Below, one piece after another: positions 1 to 8,763 of a DNA stretch of 64,000 nucleotides; position 1 is the stretch's first letter, and the number at the start of each line of letters is the position of its first letter. The notes under the pieces are model-generated. The model ran no database searches, was not told where the DNA came from, and saw only the letters and a program-made list of their open reading frames with translations. Position numbers and translations under genes: made by a program. The DNA comes from Streptomyces albireticuli (GTDB lineage: Bacteria; Actinomycetota; Actinomycetes; Streptomycetales; Streptomycetaceae): NCBI RefSeq assembly GCF_002192455.1, contig NZ_CP021744.1, positions 1,674,001 through 1,738,000 of the forward strand. Direction: 5' to 3'.

Positions 1-1983
1 CTGGGCGACGAGCTCGCGCACTTCCGGGTGGAACCGGGCGCCGCCTCCCCGGGCGGCGCGGACGGCAGCGGCGTCCTGCGCTACCGCGACCATGTCCTGC
101 CGCTGCGGCCCGGCTCCGAGCGGCTGCCGCTGCCCGAGCTGCTGGACGCCCAGTGGTACCGGCCGGCGTGGTGGCGGCTGGCCCGGACGGAGCTGAACTA
201 CCGGCGCTTCTTCACCGTCTCCCAGCTGATCGCGGTCCGCGTGGAGGACCCCGAGGTCTTCGACGCCACCCACGCGAAGGTGGTCCAGCTGCTGCGCGAG
301 GGCGTGCTCGACGGGCTGCGCGTCGACCACCCCGACGGGCTCGCCGACCCGGCCGGCTACCTGCGCCGGCTCGCCGGCGCCACCGGGGGCCGCTGGACGG
401 TGGTGGAGAAGATCCTCAGCGGGGACGAGCGGCTGCCCGCGGGCTGGCAGGTGGCCGGGACGACCGGCTACGACGCCCTGCGCCACCTCGACGGCCTGTT
501 CGTCGACCCGGAGGGCGCCGCCGAGCTGGGCGCCCGCTACCGCGCCTTCACCGGCCTGCCGCCCGACCGGGGCGGCGACTGGCCCGCGACGCAGCGCCGC
601 GCCGCGTACAAGGTGATCACCCATGAGCTCGCCGCCGAGGTCGAACGGCTGGTGCGCGGCGCCGGGCGGCTCTGCGAGATCTCGCTGCCGCTGCGCGACC
701 ACGCCCCCTGGGCGCTGCGCACCGCGCTGCGCGAGATCCTCGTCCGGCTGCCCGTCTACCGGCCCTACGCCGTCCCCGGGAAGCCGGTCGCCCCCGTGGA
801 CGCCACGCTGCTGGACCAGGCCGCCCAGGGGGCGCGTACGGCCTTCGCCGTGCCGGAGGAGGCCCTGGTGGTCGAGACGGTCCGGGACGCCGCCCTGGGC
901 CGCCTGGGGGCCGGGCCGGAGCACCGGGACTTCTGCGCCCGGTTCGCCCAGACCGCGTCCGCGCTGCGCGCGAAGTCCGTGGAGGACACCGCCTTCTACC
1001 GGCACGCTCCCCTGCTGTCGGCCACGGAGGTCGGCGGCGTCCCGGACCGGCCCGCGGTGCCGCCCGCCGACTTCCACGCCTACTGCGCCCGGATCCAGCG
1101 CGACTGGCCGGCCACCGGCACGGTCCTGTCCACCCACGACACCAAGCGCAGCGCGGACCTGAGGGCCCGGATCGCCGCCCTGAGCGAATTCCCGCACCGG
1201 TGGGGCGAGCTCATGGACCGGGTGGCGGGACCGTCCGGCGGCGGGGCGTACGAGGCCGCCGCGCCGGACCCGCACGTGGCGTGGCTGGCCTGGCAGAGCG
1301 TCTTCGGGCTCGGCTCCGCCGATCCGGAGCGGCTGGCCCCGGCGCTGCTGAAGAGCGTCCGGGAGGCCGGGCTGCGCACCACGTGGACGGAGCCGGACGC
1401 CGCGTACGAGGCGGCGGTGGAGGCGTACGCGGCGGCGGGGCCGTGCGGTCCGGCGCACGCGGAGCTCGGGCCGCTGGAGGAGGCCCTGGCCCCGGCGGTA
1501 CGGGCCAACACGCTGGGCGCGGCGCTGCTGCACCTGACCATGCCGGGCGTGCCGGAGGTGTACATGGGCACCGAGCGCCTGCGCACCGCCCTGGTGGACC
1601 CCGACAACCGGAGGGTGCCGGACTTCCCCGGCGCCGAGCCGACCGGCCTGTCCGCCGAGAAGCTGCGGCTCACGGGGGTCGCGCTGCGGCTGCGCCGGGC
1701 GCACCCCGAGTGGTTCGGCGCCGACGGCTCGTACACCCCGCTGGCCGCCCTCGGCCCGGCCGCCGGGCACTGCGTGGCCTTCGTCCGGTCCGGCGCGGCC
1801 GTCTCCGTCGCGACACGGCTGCGCGGGCGGCTCGAGGAGGCGGGCGGCTGGCGGGGGACGGCCCTGGAGCTGCCGGGCGGCGGCCGCTGGCGGGAGCTGC
1901 TGACGGACCGCGCCGTGGCGGGGCGGGTGGAACTGGCGGAGCTGCTGGACGTCTATCCGGTGGCGCTGCTGGTGCGCGGCTGA
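1..1983 (+). CDS. treY: Malto-oligosyltrehalose synthase TreY, C-terminal part (5' end outside window)
   Basis: This GH13 glucosyltransferase turns the reducing-end alpha-1,4 bond of maltodextrins into an alpha-1,1 bond; TreZ then releases trehalose. The frame is open from base 1, so the GTG at 28 is internal and about 660 residues of a normally ~800-aa protein are visible. Family motifs are present: DGLRVDHPDGL with the nucleophile Asp near nt 325, VVEKILSGDE with the acid Glu near nt 404, and STHDTKRS near nt 1134 with the third catalytic Asp. The C-terminus MPGVPEVYMGTE followed by a beta-sandwich tail is typical. Its partner treZ lies 2.7 kb downstream, separated by two unrelated genes. 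The 3' end overlaps the convergent LysR gene by 31 bp. Confidence 0.93.
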   Translation: MGDELAHFRVEPGAASPGGADGSGVLRYRDHVLPLRPGSERLPLPELLDAQWYRPAWWRLARTELNYRRFFTVSQLIAVRVEDPEVFDATHAKVVQLLREGVLDGLRVDHPDGLADPAGYLRRLAGATGGRWTVVEKILSGDERLPAGWQVAGTTGYDALRHLDGLFVDPEGAAELGARYRAFTGLPPDRGGDWPATQRRAAYKVITHELAAEVERLVRGAGRLCEISLPLRDHAPWALRTALREILVRLPVYRPYAVPGKPVAPVDATLLDQAAQGARTAFAVPEEALVVETVRDAALGRLGAGPEHRDFCARFAQTASALRAKSVEDTAFYRHAPLLSATEVGGVPDRPAVPPADFHAYCARIQRDWPATGTVLSTHDTKRSADLRARIAALSEFPHRWGELMDRVAGPSGGGAYEAAAPDPHVAWLAWQSVFGLGSADPERLAPALLKSVREAGLRTTWTEPDAAYEAAVEAYAAAGPCGPAHAELGPLEEALAPAVRANTLGAALLHLTMPGVPEVYMGTERLRTALVDPDNRRVPDFPGAEPTGLSAEKLRLTGVALRLRRAHPEWFGADGSYTPLAALGPAAGHCVAFVRSGAAVSVATRLRGRLEEAGGWRGTALELPGGGRWRELLTDRAVAGRVELAELLDVYPVALLVRG

Positions 1984-2888
1984 CCGGCCGGCTCCGGTTC
2001 CGGCTCCGGTTCCGGGAAGGCCAGCTCCTGGCAGAGACCGGCGAAGGCGGCCGTGGTGCCGGTGAGCTCGACGCGGGAGAAGGCCGTCTGCTCGCGGCGC
2101 CACGGCGGGTCCGTGGGGAGGACGACGGCGCCGGGCACGTCGCGCGCCATGTGCACGGGGGCGGCGACGAGGCCCAGTCCGGCGACGGCCATCCGCACGG
2201 CCGTGGAGGAGTGCTCGGTCCACACGGCCGTGCGGGGCGCGAAGCCGCCCTGGGCGCAGACCCAGTCGAGCCAGCGCCGCCCCTGGATCACCGGTTCCAG
2301 GGCGCAGCGGACCCACGCGCGGTCGGCGAGGGAGGCCACCGACACGGGCCCCGGCCGTGCGGCGAGGGGGTCGCCGGCGTGGGTGATCAGGGCGATCCGC
2401 TCCGTGCCGAGGGGGACGACGGGGCCGGGCCAGTCGTCGGGGCGTGGGCCGATCGCGAGGTCGGCGACGCCGCGCTCCATGTGGTCACGCAGCTCCTCGG
2501 TGGTCGCGTACTCGTGGAGGTGGAGCCGGACGGCCGGGTGGGCGGCGCGCCAGCGGGCGAAGAGCGGCGGCATGACGCCGACGGCGAGCGCGTGCAGCGA
2601 GGCGATGTGCAGCTCGCCGCCGGCCGCGCCGGCGGCGGCCTTGGCGGCGCGCCGGGCCTGTTCGGCGCTGCGCACCGCGAGTTCGGCGTGCGGCAGGTAG
2701 GCGCGGCCCATCGGGGTGAGGCCGATGCCCCGGGGGCGCCGCTCCAGGAGCGGGCCGCCGACCTCCCGCTCCAGGGCCTTGATCTGGTGGGAGAGGGCGG
2801 ACTGGGTGACGTTGAGCGTCTCGGCGGCGCGGGTGAAGGACTCCTCCTCGACCACCGCGACGAGGTATTCCATCTGCCGCAGGCTCAT
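1953..2888 (-). CDS. LysR-family transcriptional regulator
   Basis: About 311 aa. The N-terminal winged helix (residues 1-60, MSLRQMEYLVAV...SALSHQIKALE) is a standard LysR DNA-binding domain, followed by a periplasmic-binding-protein-like effector domain. I start at the ATG at 2888 because it opens the canonical MxLRQMEY motif; a longer frame reaches 2924 but adds an atypical 12-residue head. The C-terminus carries a short Glu-Pro repeat. It is divergent from the lpd-like flavoprotein gene, with three 13-bp tandem repeats between them, so it probably controls that gene and itself. The effector is unknown. Confidence 0.88.
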   Translation of the reverse strand: MSLRQMEYLVAVVEEESFTRAAETLNVTQSALSHQIKALEREVGGPLLERRPRGIGLTPMGRAYLPHAELAVRSAEQARRAAKAAAGAAGGELHIASLHALAVGVMPPLFARWRAAHPAVRLHLHEYATTEELRDHMERGVADLAIGPRPDDWPGPVVPLGTERIALITHAGDPLAARPGPVSVASLADRAWVRCALEPVIQGRRWLDWVCAQGGFAPRTAVWTEHSSTAVRMAVAGLGLVAAPVHMARDVPGAVVLPTDPPWRREQTAFSRVELTGTTAAFAGLCQELAFPEPEPEPEPAGQPRTSSATG

Positions 2889-2911
2889 GCGTGCTCCCTG
2901 ACGGGCTTTAT

Positions 2912-2961
2912 GAAGAGACCTCACGAAGGGATCTCATGAAGGGATCTCATCGAACCGATCG
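2912..2961. promoter_or_regulatory. Candidate LysR operator: three tandem 13-bp repeats plus CGATCG palindrome
   Basis: Copies at 2912-2924 (GAAGAGACCTCAC), 2925-2937 and 2938-2950 (both GAAGGGATCTCAT) are head-to-tail, followed by CGAACCGATCG. They sit between the LysR and lpd-like start codons. A CATAAT -10-like box for the rightward gene lies at 2979-2984. Position between divergent genes and iteration suggest a regulator array; the assignment to this LysR protein is inference. Confidence 0.5.
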
Positions 2962-3007
2962 AAACATTGCGTTGGACTCATAATCCCTGACGGCGCAGGG
3001 TGGAGCC

Positions 3008-4441
3008 ATGGCTGAAACACGTGAGTACGCGACAGATGTCCTCGTCATCGGCGGCGGCACCGGGGGCTACAGCACCGCTCTGCGGGCCGCCGCCCTGGGA
3101 CTCGACGTCGTCCTCGCGGAGCGCGACCTGGTCGGCGGGACCTGTCTGCACCGGGGCTGCGTCCCGAGCAAGGCGATGCTGCACGCGGCGGAGCTGGTCG
3201 ACGGCATCGCGGAGGCGCGCGAGCGCTGGGGGGTCAAGGCGACGCTGGACTCCGTCGACTGGTCCGCGCTCACCGCGACCCGCGACGACATCGTCTCCCG
3301 CAACCACCTCGGTGTGGAGGGGCACCTCGCGCACGCCGGCGTGCGGGTGGTGCGGGGTTCGGCGTCGCTGACGGGGCCCCGGACGGTGCGGATCGACTCC
3401 GGCGCCGAGGCGGGCGCCGTGTGGACGGCCCGGCGCGGCGTGGTGCTGGCCACGGGCTCGCGGCCGCGCACGCTGCCCGGTCTGGAGCCCGACGGCTCGC
3501 GGATCGTGACCAGCGACGACGCCCTGTTCGCGCCGGGGCTGCCGGGCTCGGTGCTGGTGCTGGGCGGCGGGGCGATCGGGGTCGAGTACGCCTCGCTGCA
3601 CCGGTCCATGGGAGCCGAGGTGACGCTGGTGGAGGCGGCCGGCCGGCTGCTGCCGCTGGAGGACGCCGACGTCGGCCGCCATCTGACGCGCGGTCTGAAG
3701 AAGCGCGGGATCGACGTGCGGGTGGGCGCCCGGCTGGAGGGCGCCGAGGTGGTGGCGGACGGCGTACGGGCGAGCGTCCGCGACGCCCGCGGGGAGCTCC
3801 GTACCGTGGTGGCCGAGCGGCTGCTGGTCGCCGTGGGGCGGGTGCCGGTCACCGACGGGCTGGGCCTGGCGGCCGCCGGCCTGGCCACGGACGCCCGGGG
3901 CTTCGTCGCCCCGGCCGACTGGTCGCGCCTGGAGACGTCCGTACCGGGCGTCCACGTGGTGGGCGACCTGCTGCCGCCGCCGTCCCTGGGGCTGGCCCAC
4001 GCCTCCTTCGCCGAGGGACTGCTGGTCGCCGAGACACTGGCGGGCGGCTCGCCCCGGCCGGTGGACTACGCCGCCGTGCCGCGCGTCACCTACTCCAGCC
4101 CCCAGACCGCGTCCGTCGGCCTCACCGAGGCCGAGGCCCGCGAGCGGGGGCACGAGGTCGACGTGAACTCGATGCCGCTGACGGCCGTGGCGAAGGGCAT
4201 GGTGCACGGCCGGGGCGGTGTGGTGAAGGTCGTCGCGGAGCGGGGTGGGGGGCGGGTGCTGGGTGTTCATCTGGTGGGGCCGCACGTGTCGGAGATGATC
4301 GCGGAGAGTCAGCTGGTGGTGGGCTGGGACGCGGAGGCGTCGGATGTGGCGCAGCATGTCCATCCGCATCCGACGTTGTCGGAGGCGGTGGGGGAGGTGT
4401 TCTTGTCGCTGGCGGGGCGGGGGTTGCATCAGCGGGGGTGA
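3008..4441 (+). CDS. Dihydrolipoamide dehydrogenase-like FAD/NAD-dependent oxidoreductase
   Basis: 477-aa pyridine-nucleotide disulfide oxidoreductase. The N-terminal FAD site is VLVIGGGTGGYS (residues 12-23); the redox-active disulfide is GGTCLHRGCVPSK (about 42-54); the NAD site is VLVLGGGAIGVEYAS; the C-terminal dimer-interface His-x-His-Pro motif HPHPTLSE (about 452) supplies the catalytic base seen in E3 enzymes. The ATG at 3008 is preceded by an AGGGTGGAG-like ribosome site. There are no E1 or E2 genes nearby, so whether it serves an alpha-keto-acid dehydrogenase complex or another substrate is not settled. It is probably under the divergent LysR regulator. Confidence 0.87.
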   Translation: MAETREYATDVLVIGGGTGGYSTALRAAALGLDVVLAERDLVGGTCLHRGCVPSKAMLHAAELVDGIAEARERWGVKATLDSVDWSALTATRDDIVSRNHLGVEGHLAHAGVRVVRGSASLTGPRTVRIDSGAEAGAVWTARRGVVLATGSRPRTLPGLEPDGSRIVTSDDALFAPGLPGSVLVLGGGAIGVEYASLHRSMGAEVTLVEAAGRLLPLEDADVGRHLTRGLKKRGIDVRVGARLEGAEVVADGVRASVRDARGELRTVVAERLLVAVGRVPVTDGLGLAAAGLATDARGFVAPADWSRLETSVPGVHVVGDLLPPPSLGLAHASFAEGLLVAETLAGGSPRPVDYAAVPRVTYSSPQTASVGLTEAEARERGHEVDVNSMPLTAVAKGMVHGRGGVVKVVAERGGGRVLGVHLVGPHVSEMIAESQLVVGWDAEASDVAQHVHPHPTLSEAVGEVFLSLAGRGLHQRG

Positions 4442-4475
4442 CGGGTGTGGGGGCGGGGTGCGCCTGCGGCGGGCC

Positions 4476-4644
4476 TTTCCCCACCCCGCCCCTTCCCGAA
4501 CCGGGGGCTTCGCCCCCAGACCCCCTTTTCCGCGCTGACGCGCGGTGTCCTCAATCGCCGGACGGGCTGATTTCAGCCCGTCCGGCGATTGAGGACCGGG
4601 GTCCGGGGCGGAGCCCCGGTTCGGGAAGGGGCGGGGTGGGGAAA
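4476..4644. terminator. Large nested inverted repeat, probable terminator
   Basis: The inner stem is a perfect 23-bp inverted repeat (4548-4570 and 4573-4595) with a 2-nt loop. The outer stem is a perfect 31-bp inverted repeat (4476-4506 and 4614-4644). Together they form one cruciform-like element of about 170 bp between the lpd-like gene and treZ. The outer arms carry the CCCCGCCCCTTCCCG core shared with other intergenic hairpins in this window. It probably ends lpd transcription. Confidence 0.7.
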
Positions 4645-4713
4645 AGCCCCGCGCAGCGGCCCCCGCACGGCACCATGGGCACCACCGTCGTCACCGTCGA
4701 AAGGGGCCACCCC

Positions 4714-6456
4714 GTGCTGTTCGAGGTGTGGGCGCCGGAAGCCGAACACGTCGCACTGGCCCTCGAAGGCCACACGCACCCCATGGAGCCCGACCCCGCC
4801 CGCACCGGCTGGTGGCGCCGCGCCGCCCCCGCCGCGGACGGCGCGCGCTACGGCTTCGCCCTGGACGGCGGGCCGGTGCTGCCGGACCCGCGCTCGCGCC
4901 GGCTGCCCGACGGGCCGGACGGCCTGTCCGCCGTCGTCGACCCGGACCTCTTCCCCTGGCAGGCCGACTGGCCCGGGGCTCCGCTGGCGGGGGCGGTCCT
5001 GTACGAGCTGCACGTCGGCACGTTCACCCGCGAGGGCACCTTCGACGCGGCGGCCGCCCGGCTGCCGCACCTGGCCGGGCTGGGGGTCACTCATGTGGAG
5101 CTGATGCCGGTGTGCCCGTTCCCGGGCAGGCACGGCTGGGGTTACGACGGGGTGGCGCCGTGGGCCGTGCACGAGCCGTACGGCGGCCCGGCGGGGCTGG
5201 CCCGGTTCGTGGACGCGGCGCACGCGGCGGGCCTGGGCGTGGTCCTCGACGTGGTGCACAACCACCTCGGCCCGTCGGGCAACCACCTGCCCGCGTTCGG
5301 CCCGTACTTCACGGACACCCACCACACGCCGTGGGGGGCCGCGGTCAACCTGGACGCGCCGGGCTCGGACGAGGTCCGGGCGTACCTGACCGGCAGCGCC
5401 CTGGCGTGGCTGCGGGACTACCGCCTCGACGGGCTGCGCCTGGACGCGGTGCACGCGCTGGCCGACACCCGGCCGAAGCACTTCCTGGCCGAGCTGTCGG
5501 GGGCCGTCGACGCGCTGGCCGCGCGGCTGGGCCGGCCGCTGTTCCTCGTCGCCGAGTCCGACCTCGACGACCCGGCGACGACGGCGCCGCGCGAGGCCGG
5601 CGGCCAGGGTCTGCACGCCCAGTGGAACGACGACTTCCACCACGCGCTGCACACCGCGCTCACGGGCGAGTCCCAGGGCTACTACGCCGACTTCGCCGCC
5701 GATCCCGCGCACGCCCTGGCCAAGACGCTGACGGGGGGCTTCTTCCACGACGGCGGCGTCTCCTCGTTCCGCGGCCGCCGCCACGGCCGCCCGCTCGACC
5801 CGGCCTCCCCCGCGCACCGCCTGCTCGGGTACGCCCAGACCCACGACCAGGTCGGCAACCGTGCCGTCGGCGACCGGCTGTCGGCCCGCCTCTCCCCCGG
5901 CCTGCTGGCCTGCGCCGCCGCGCTCGTCCTGTGCGGGCCGTTCACGCCGATGCTGTTCATGGGCGAGGAGTGGGGCGCCCGTACCCCCTGGCAGTACTTC
6001 ACCGACCACCCGGACCCGGACCTGGCCGAGGCCGTACGGACCGGCCGGCGCCGGGAGTTCGCGGCGCACGGCTGGGCCGCCGAGGACGTCCCCGACCCGC
6101 AGGACCCGGCCACCCGGGAGCGCTCCTGCCTGGACTGGACGGAGCCGGGGCGGGAGCCGCACCGCGCGCTCCTGGACTGGCACCGGACGCTGATCGCCCT
6201 GCGCCGCGCCACGCCGGGGCTCACGGCCGGGCCGCTCTCGGACACGGCCGTCACCGTCACCGGGGACCTGGTGACGGTGGTGCGCCGGGGCGGCCTGTGC
6301 GTCGCCGTCAACCCGGCGGGCGGCCCGGCCGCGGTCCCGCTCGACGGCCCGGCGGAGGTGCTGGCCGCGTGGCGCCCGGTGGAGCTGTCCACCGGAGGCG
6401 GCGCGCGATCGCTGCGGCTCCCGGCGGAGTCGGCGGCCGTGCTGCGCGGCGGCTGA
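4714..6456 (+). CDS. treZ: Malto-oligosyltrehalose trehalohydrolase TreZ
   Basis: GH13 enzyme of about 580 aa that hydrolyses the bond next to the terminal trehalose unit made by TreY. An N-terminal E-set/CBM48-like domain (LFEVWAPEAEHVALALEG) precedes the barrel. Catalytic motifs: DGLRLDAVHAL with the nucleophile Asp near residue 243, LFLVAESDLDD with Glu near 280, and YAQTHDQVGNR with Asp near 376. I prefer the GTG at 4714, which has GAAAGGGG eight bases upstream and begins with the family's usual LFEVWAP; an in-frame ATG at 4675 lies against the preceding hairpin and lacks a clear ribosome site. Confidence 0.92.
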   Translation: MLFEVWAPEAEHVALALEGHTHPMEPDPARTGWWRRAAPAADGARYGFALDGGPVLPDPRSRRLPDGPDGLSAVVDPDLFPWQADWPGAPLAGAVLYELHVGTFTREGTFDAAAARLPHLAGLGVTHVELMPVCPFPGRHGWGYDGVAPWAVHEPYGGPAGLARFVDAAHAAGLGVVLDVVHNHLGPSGNHLPAFGPYFTDTHHTPWGAAVNLDAPGSDEVRAYLTGSALAWLRDYRLDGLRLDAVHALADTRPKHFLAELSGAVDALAARLGRPLFLVAESDLDDPATTAPREAGGQGLHAQWNDDFHHALHTALTGESQGYYADFAADPAHALAKTLTGGFFHDGGVSSFRGRRHGRPLDPASPAHRLLGYAQTHDQVGNRAVGDRLSARLSPGLLACAAALVLCGPFTPMLFMGEEWGARTPWQYFTDHPDPDLAEAVRTGRRREFAAHGWAAEDVPDPQDPATRERSCLDWTEPGREPHRALLDWHRTLIALRRATPGLTAGPLSDTAVTVTGDLVTVVRRGGLCVAVNPAGGPAAVPLDGPAEVLAAWRPVELSTGGGARSLRLPAESAAVLRGG

Positions 6457-6588
6457 GACCGGCCCCGGACGGCCCGCGTTGCGGCCGGGAAGCGTCGGGG
6501 AGACCCTGGAGAAGGGCGTATCCGCGCCTGAGTGTGCGCGGAGCCGGAGCGCCGGGTGCGGTGCGTCGCACCGGAGGAGTGAGACGCC

Positions 6589-6885
6589 ATGCGCACACTG
6601 CTCAGAGCCCGGATGGACACCCGCGCGGGGAACGAGGCGATCAAGAGCGGCTCGATGCCCGGGCTCATCCAGGAACTGATGGACCAGCTCAAGCCCGAGG
6701 CCGCCTACTTCACCGCCCTGGACGGCGGGCGCACCTGCCTCCTCGTCTTCGACATGGAGGAGTCCTCGCAGATGCCCGCCGTCGCGGAGAAGCTCTTCAT
6801 CGACATGGAGGCCGAGGTCGAGATGCACCCGGTGATGAACTACGACGACCTGAAGAAGGGCCTGAGCGGCCTGTCCAGGGGCTGA
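6589..6885 (+). CDS. Small conserved hypothetical protein, 98 aa
   Basis: I recognise no named family with certainty. GGAGGAGTGAG sits about 7 nt before the ATG, and coding bias is normal. The protein has a short basic N-terminus, a helix GSMPGLIQELMDQLKPEA, strand AAYFTALDGGRTCLLVFDM, another helix and strand, and a C-terminal MNYDDLKKGLSGL. The alternation of helices and strands and the small size suggest a dimeric ferredoxin-like fold, which is inference. No signal peptide or membrane segment. It lies between treZ and the convergent msrB with its own 130-bp upstream gap. Confidence 0.7.
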   Translation: MRTLLRARMDTRAGNEAIKSGSMPGLIQELMDQLKPEAAYFTALDGGRTCLLVFDMEESSQMPAVAEKLFIDMEAEVEMHPVMNYDDLKKGLSGLSRG

Positions 6886-6924
6886 CCCCCGGCCCGTGGC
6901 GGACCGGCCGGAGAGCCCAGGGGA

Positions 6925-7332
6925 TCAGCCTTCCGTGGGCTCCAGGCGCAGCGAGACGGAGTTGATGCAGTAGCGCTGGTCGGTGGGCGTGGGATAGCCC
7001 TCGCCCTCGAAGACGTGCCCGAGGTGCGAGCCGCAGCGGGCGCAGCGGACCTCGGTGCGGACCATGCCGTGCGTGCGGTCCTCGATCAGCTCGACGGCGG
7101 AGGAGTCCTTCGGGTCGTAGAAGCTCGGCCAGCCGCAGTGGCTCGCGAACTTCTCCGTGGACCGGAACAGCTCCGCGCCGCAGGCACGGCAGGAGTAGAC
7201 GCCCGCCGTGGTGGTGTCGGTGTACTCACCGCGGAAGGCGGGCTCGGTGCCCGCCCGGCGGAGCACCTGGTACTCCGCCGGGGACAGCTCCGCGCGCCAC
7301 TGCTCGTCCGACTTCTCGACCTCGTACGCCAT
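6925..7332 (-). CDS. msrB: Peptide-methionine (R)-S-oxide reductase MsrB
   Basis: 135 aa, standard length. It reduces the R epimer of methionine sulfoxide in proteins. The structural zinc site is formed by C48-x2-C51 and C97-x2-C100, and the catalytic Cys is C122 in RYCINSVSL. The HCGWPSF motif (65-71) is also present. It begins 33 bp downstream of murC on the same strand and is likely co-transcribed with it. Confidence 0.95.
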   Translation of the reverse strand: MAYEVEKSDEQWRAELSPAEYQVLRRAGTEPAFRGEYTDTTTAGVYSCRACGAELFRSTEKFASHCGWPSFYDPKDSSAVELIEDRTHGMVRTEVRCARCGSHLGHVFEGEGYPTPTDQRYCINSVSLRLEPTEG

Positions 7333-7365
7333 GTCGCGCGCCCCTTACTTTTCGTCCTGCCGGTG

Positions 7366-8763
7366 TCAGCTCTCCAGGCGGGCCAGGATCTTCGGACCGA
7401 GGTCCGTGACGTCACCCGCGCCCATGGTCAGAACGAGATCGCCGGGGCGGGCCATTCCCGCGACGACGTCCGGGATCGCGGCCATGTCGTGCTCGGGCCG
7501 CACATCGGCGCCGGCGGTCCGCGCGGCGTCGATGATCAGCTCGCTGGTGATGCCCTGGATGGGGTCCTCGCGGGCCGGGTAGATGTCCAGGACCACGGAG
7601 GCGTCGGCCAGCGCGAGGGCCTGGCCCATCTCGGTGCCCAGCTCCTGGGTGCGGCTGAAGAGGTGCGGCTGGAAGACGACGAGGATGCGCGATCCGGCGT
7701 CGACCGCGCCGCGGATGGCCTCCAGGTCGGCGGTCATCTCGGTGGGGTGGTGCGCGTAGGAGTCGATGACCTGCACGCCGTTCGCCTCGCCCTTGAGCTG
7801 GAGGCGGCGCTTGACGCCGGTGTACTTGGCGAGCGCCGAGGCGAGGTTGTGCACGGGGATGCCGAGCGCGACGCCCGCGGCGAGGGCCGCGACGGCGTTG
7901 TGCGCGTAGTGGCTGCCGGGCACGGAGACGGTGAAGGTCAGCATCTTGCCGCCGAGCAGGACGGTGACCTCGCTGGTCAGGCCGCGCGGGTTGACCTTGA
8001 GGACGCGGACGTCGGCGTCCTCGGCGGTGCCGTAGGTGACGACCTCGATGTCGTAGCGGCCCGAGACCCGCCGGGTCAGCTCGCGGGCGCCCGCCTGGTC
8101 GGCGGAGACGACGAGCGTGCCGCCGGGGCGGATCCGGCCGACGAAGGTGTCGAAGGACTCGTAGATCTCGTCCATCGACGCGTAGTTCGCGTGGTGGTCC
8201 AGCTCCACGTTGAGGATGATCGCGACCTCGGGCGCGTACTTGTGGAAGCTGCGGTCGCTCTCGTCCGCCTCGGCGACGAAGATCTCGCCGCTGCCGTGCA
8301 GGGCGTTGGAGCCGGGGGCGTCCAGGTCGCCGCCGATGGCGTACGAGGGGGCGAGGCCGAGGGCGTCGAGGGAGACCGCGAGCATGGAGGTCGTGGTCGT
8401 CTTGCCGTGGGTGCCGGCGACGGCGATCGGGCGCAGGCCGTCCATCAGGCGGGCGAGGGCGTCCGAGCGGTGCACGACGGGGATGCCGCGCTCGGCGGCG
8501 GCCGCGAGCTCGGGGTTGTCGGCGCGGATGGCGCTGGAGACGACGACGCAGGTGGCGTCCTCGGCCAGGTGCTCGGCGGCGTGGCCGATGTGGACGGTGG
8601 CGCCCAGGGCGCGCAGGGCCTCGGCGGTCGCGGAGTCCTTGGCGTCGCTGCCGGCGACGGCCGCGCCGCGCTGCGCGAGGATCTTCGCGATGCCCGACAT
8701 GCCGGCTCCGCCGATGCCGATGAAGTGCGGTCGGTCCATCGTCGTGGGGACGGCCGGTGCCAT
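7366..8763 (-). CDS. murC: UDP-N-acetylmuramate--L-alanine ligase MurC
   Basis: 465 aa. ATP-dependent addition of L-Ala to UDP-MurNAc, the first peptide-stem step of peptidoglycan synthesis, in the cytoplasm. The N-terminal Rossmann domain begins HFIGIGGAGMSGIAKIL; the ATP loop is GTHGKTTTTSM; the central region has EADESDRSF and the C-terminal domain DSYAHHPTEM, all family hallmarks. It lies outside any dcw cluster, paired only with msrB. Confidence 0.96.
   Translation of the reverse strand: MAPAVPTTMDRPHFIGIGGAGMSGIAKILAQRGAAVAGSDAKDSATAEALRALGATVHIGHAAEHLAEDATCVVVSSAIRADNPELAAAAERGIPVVHRSDALARLMDGLRPIAVAGTHGKTTTTSMLAVSLDALGLAPSYAIGGDLDAPGSNALHGSGEIFVAEADESDRSFHKYAPEVAIILNVELDHHANYASMDEIYESFDTFVGRIRPGGTLVVSADQAGARELTRRVSGRYDIEVVTYGTAEDADVRVLKVNPRGLTSEVTVLLGGKMLTFTVSVPGSHYAHNAVAALAAGVALGIPVHNLASALAKYTGVKRRLQLKGEANGVQVIDSYAHHPTEMTADLEAIRGAVDAGSRILVVFQPHLFSRTQELGTEMGQALALADASVVLDIYPAREDPIQGITSELIIDAARTAGADVRPEHDMAAIPDVVAGMARPGDLVLTMGAGDVTDLGPKILARLES

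Noticed and set aside
28..30. GTG at 28 as the treY start
   Set aside because: The frame is open to base 1 and the visible protein lacks the N-terminal part of the barrel, so the gene simply enters from outside the window.
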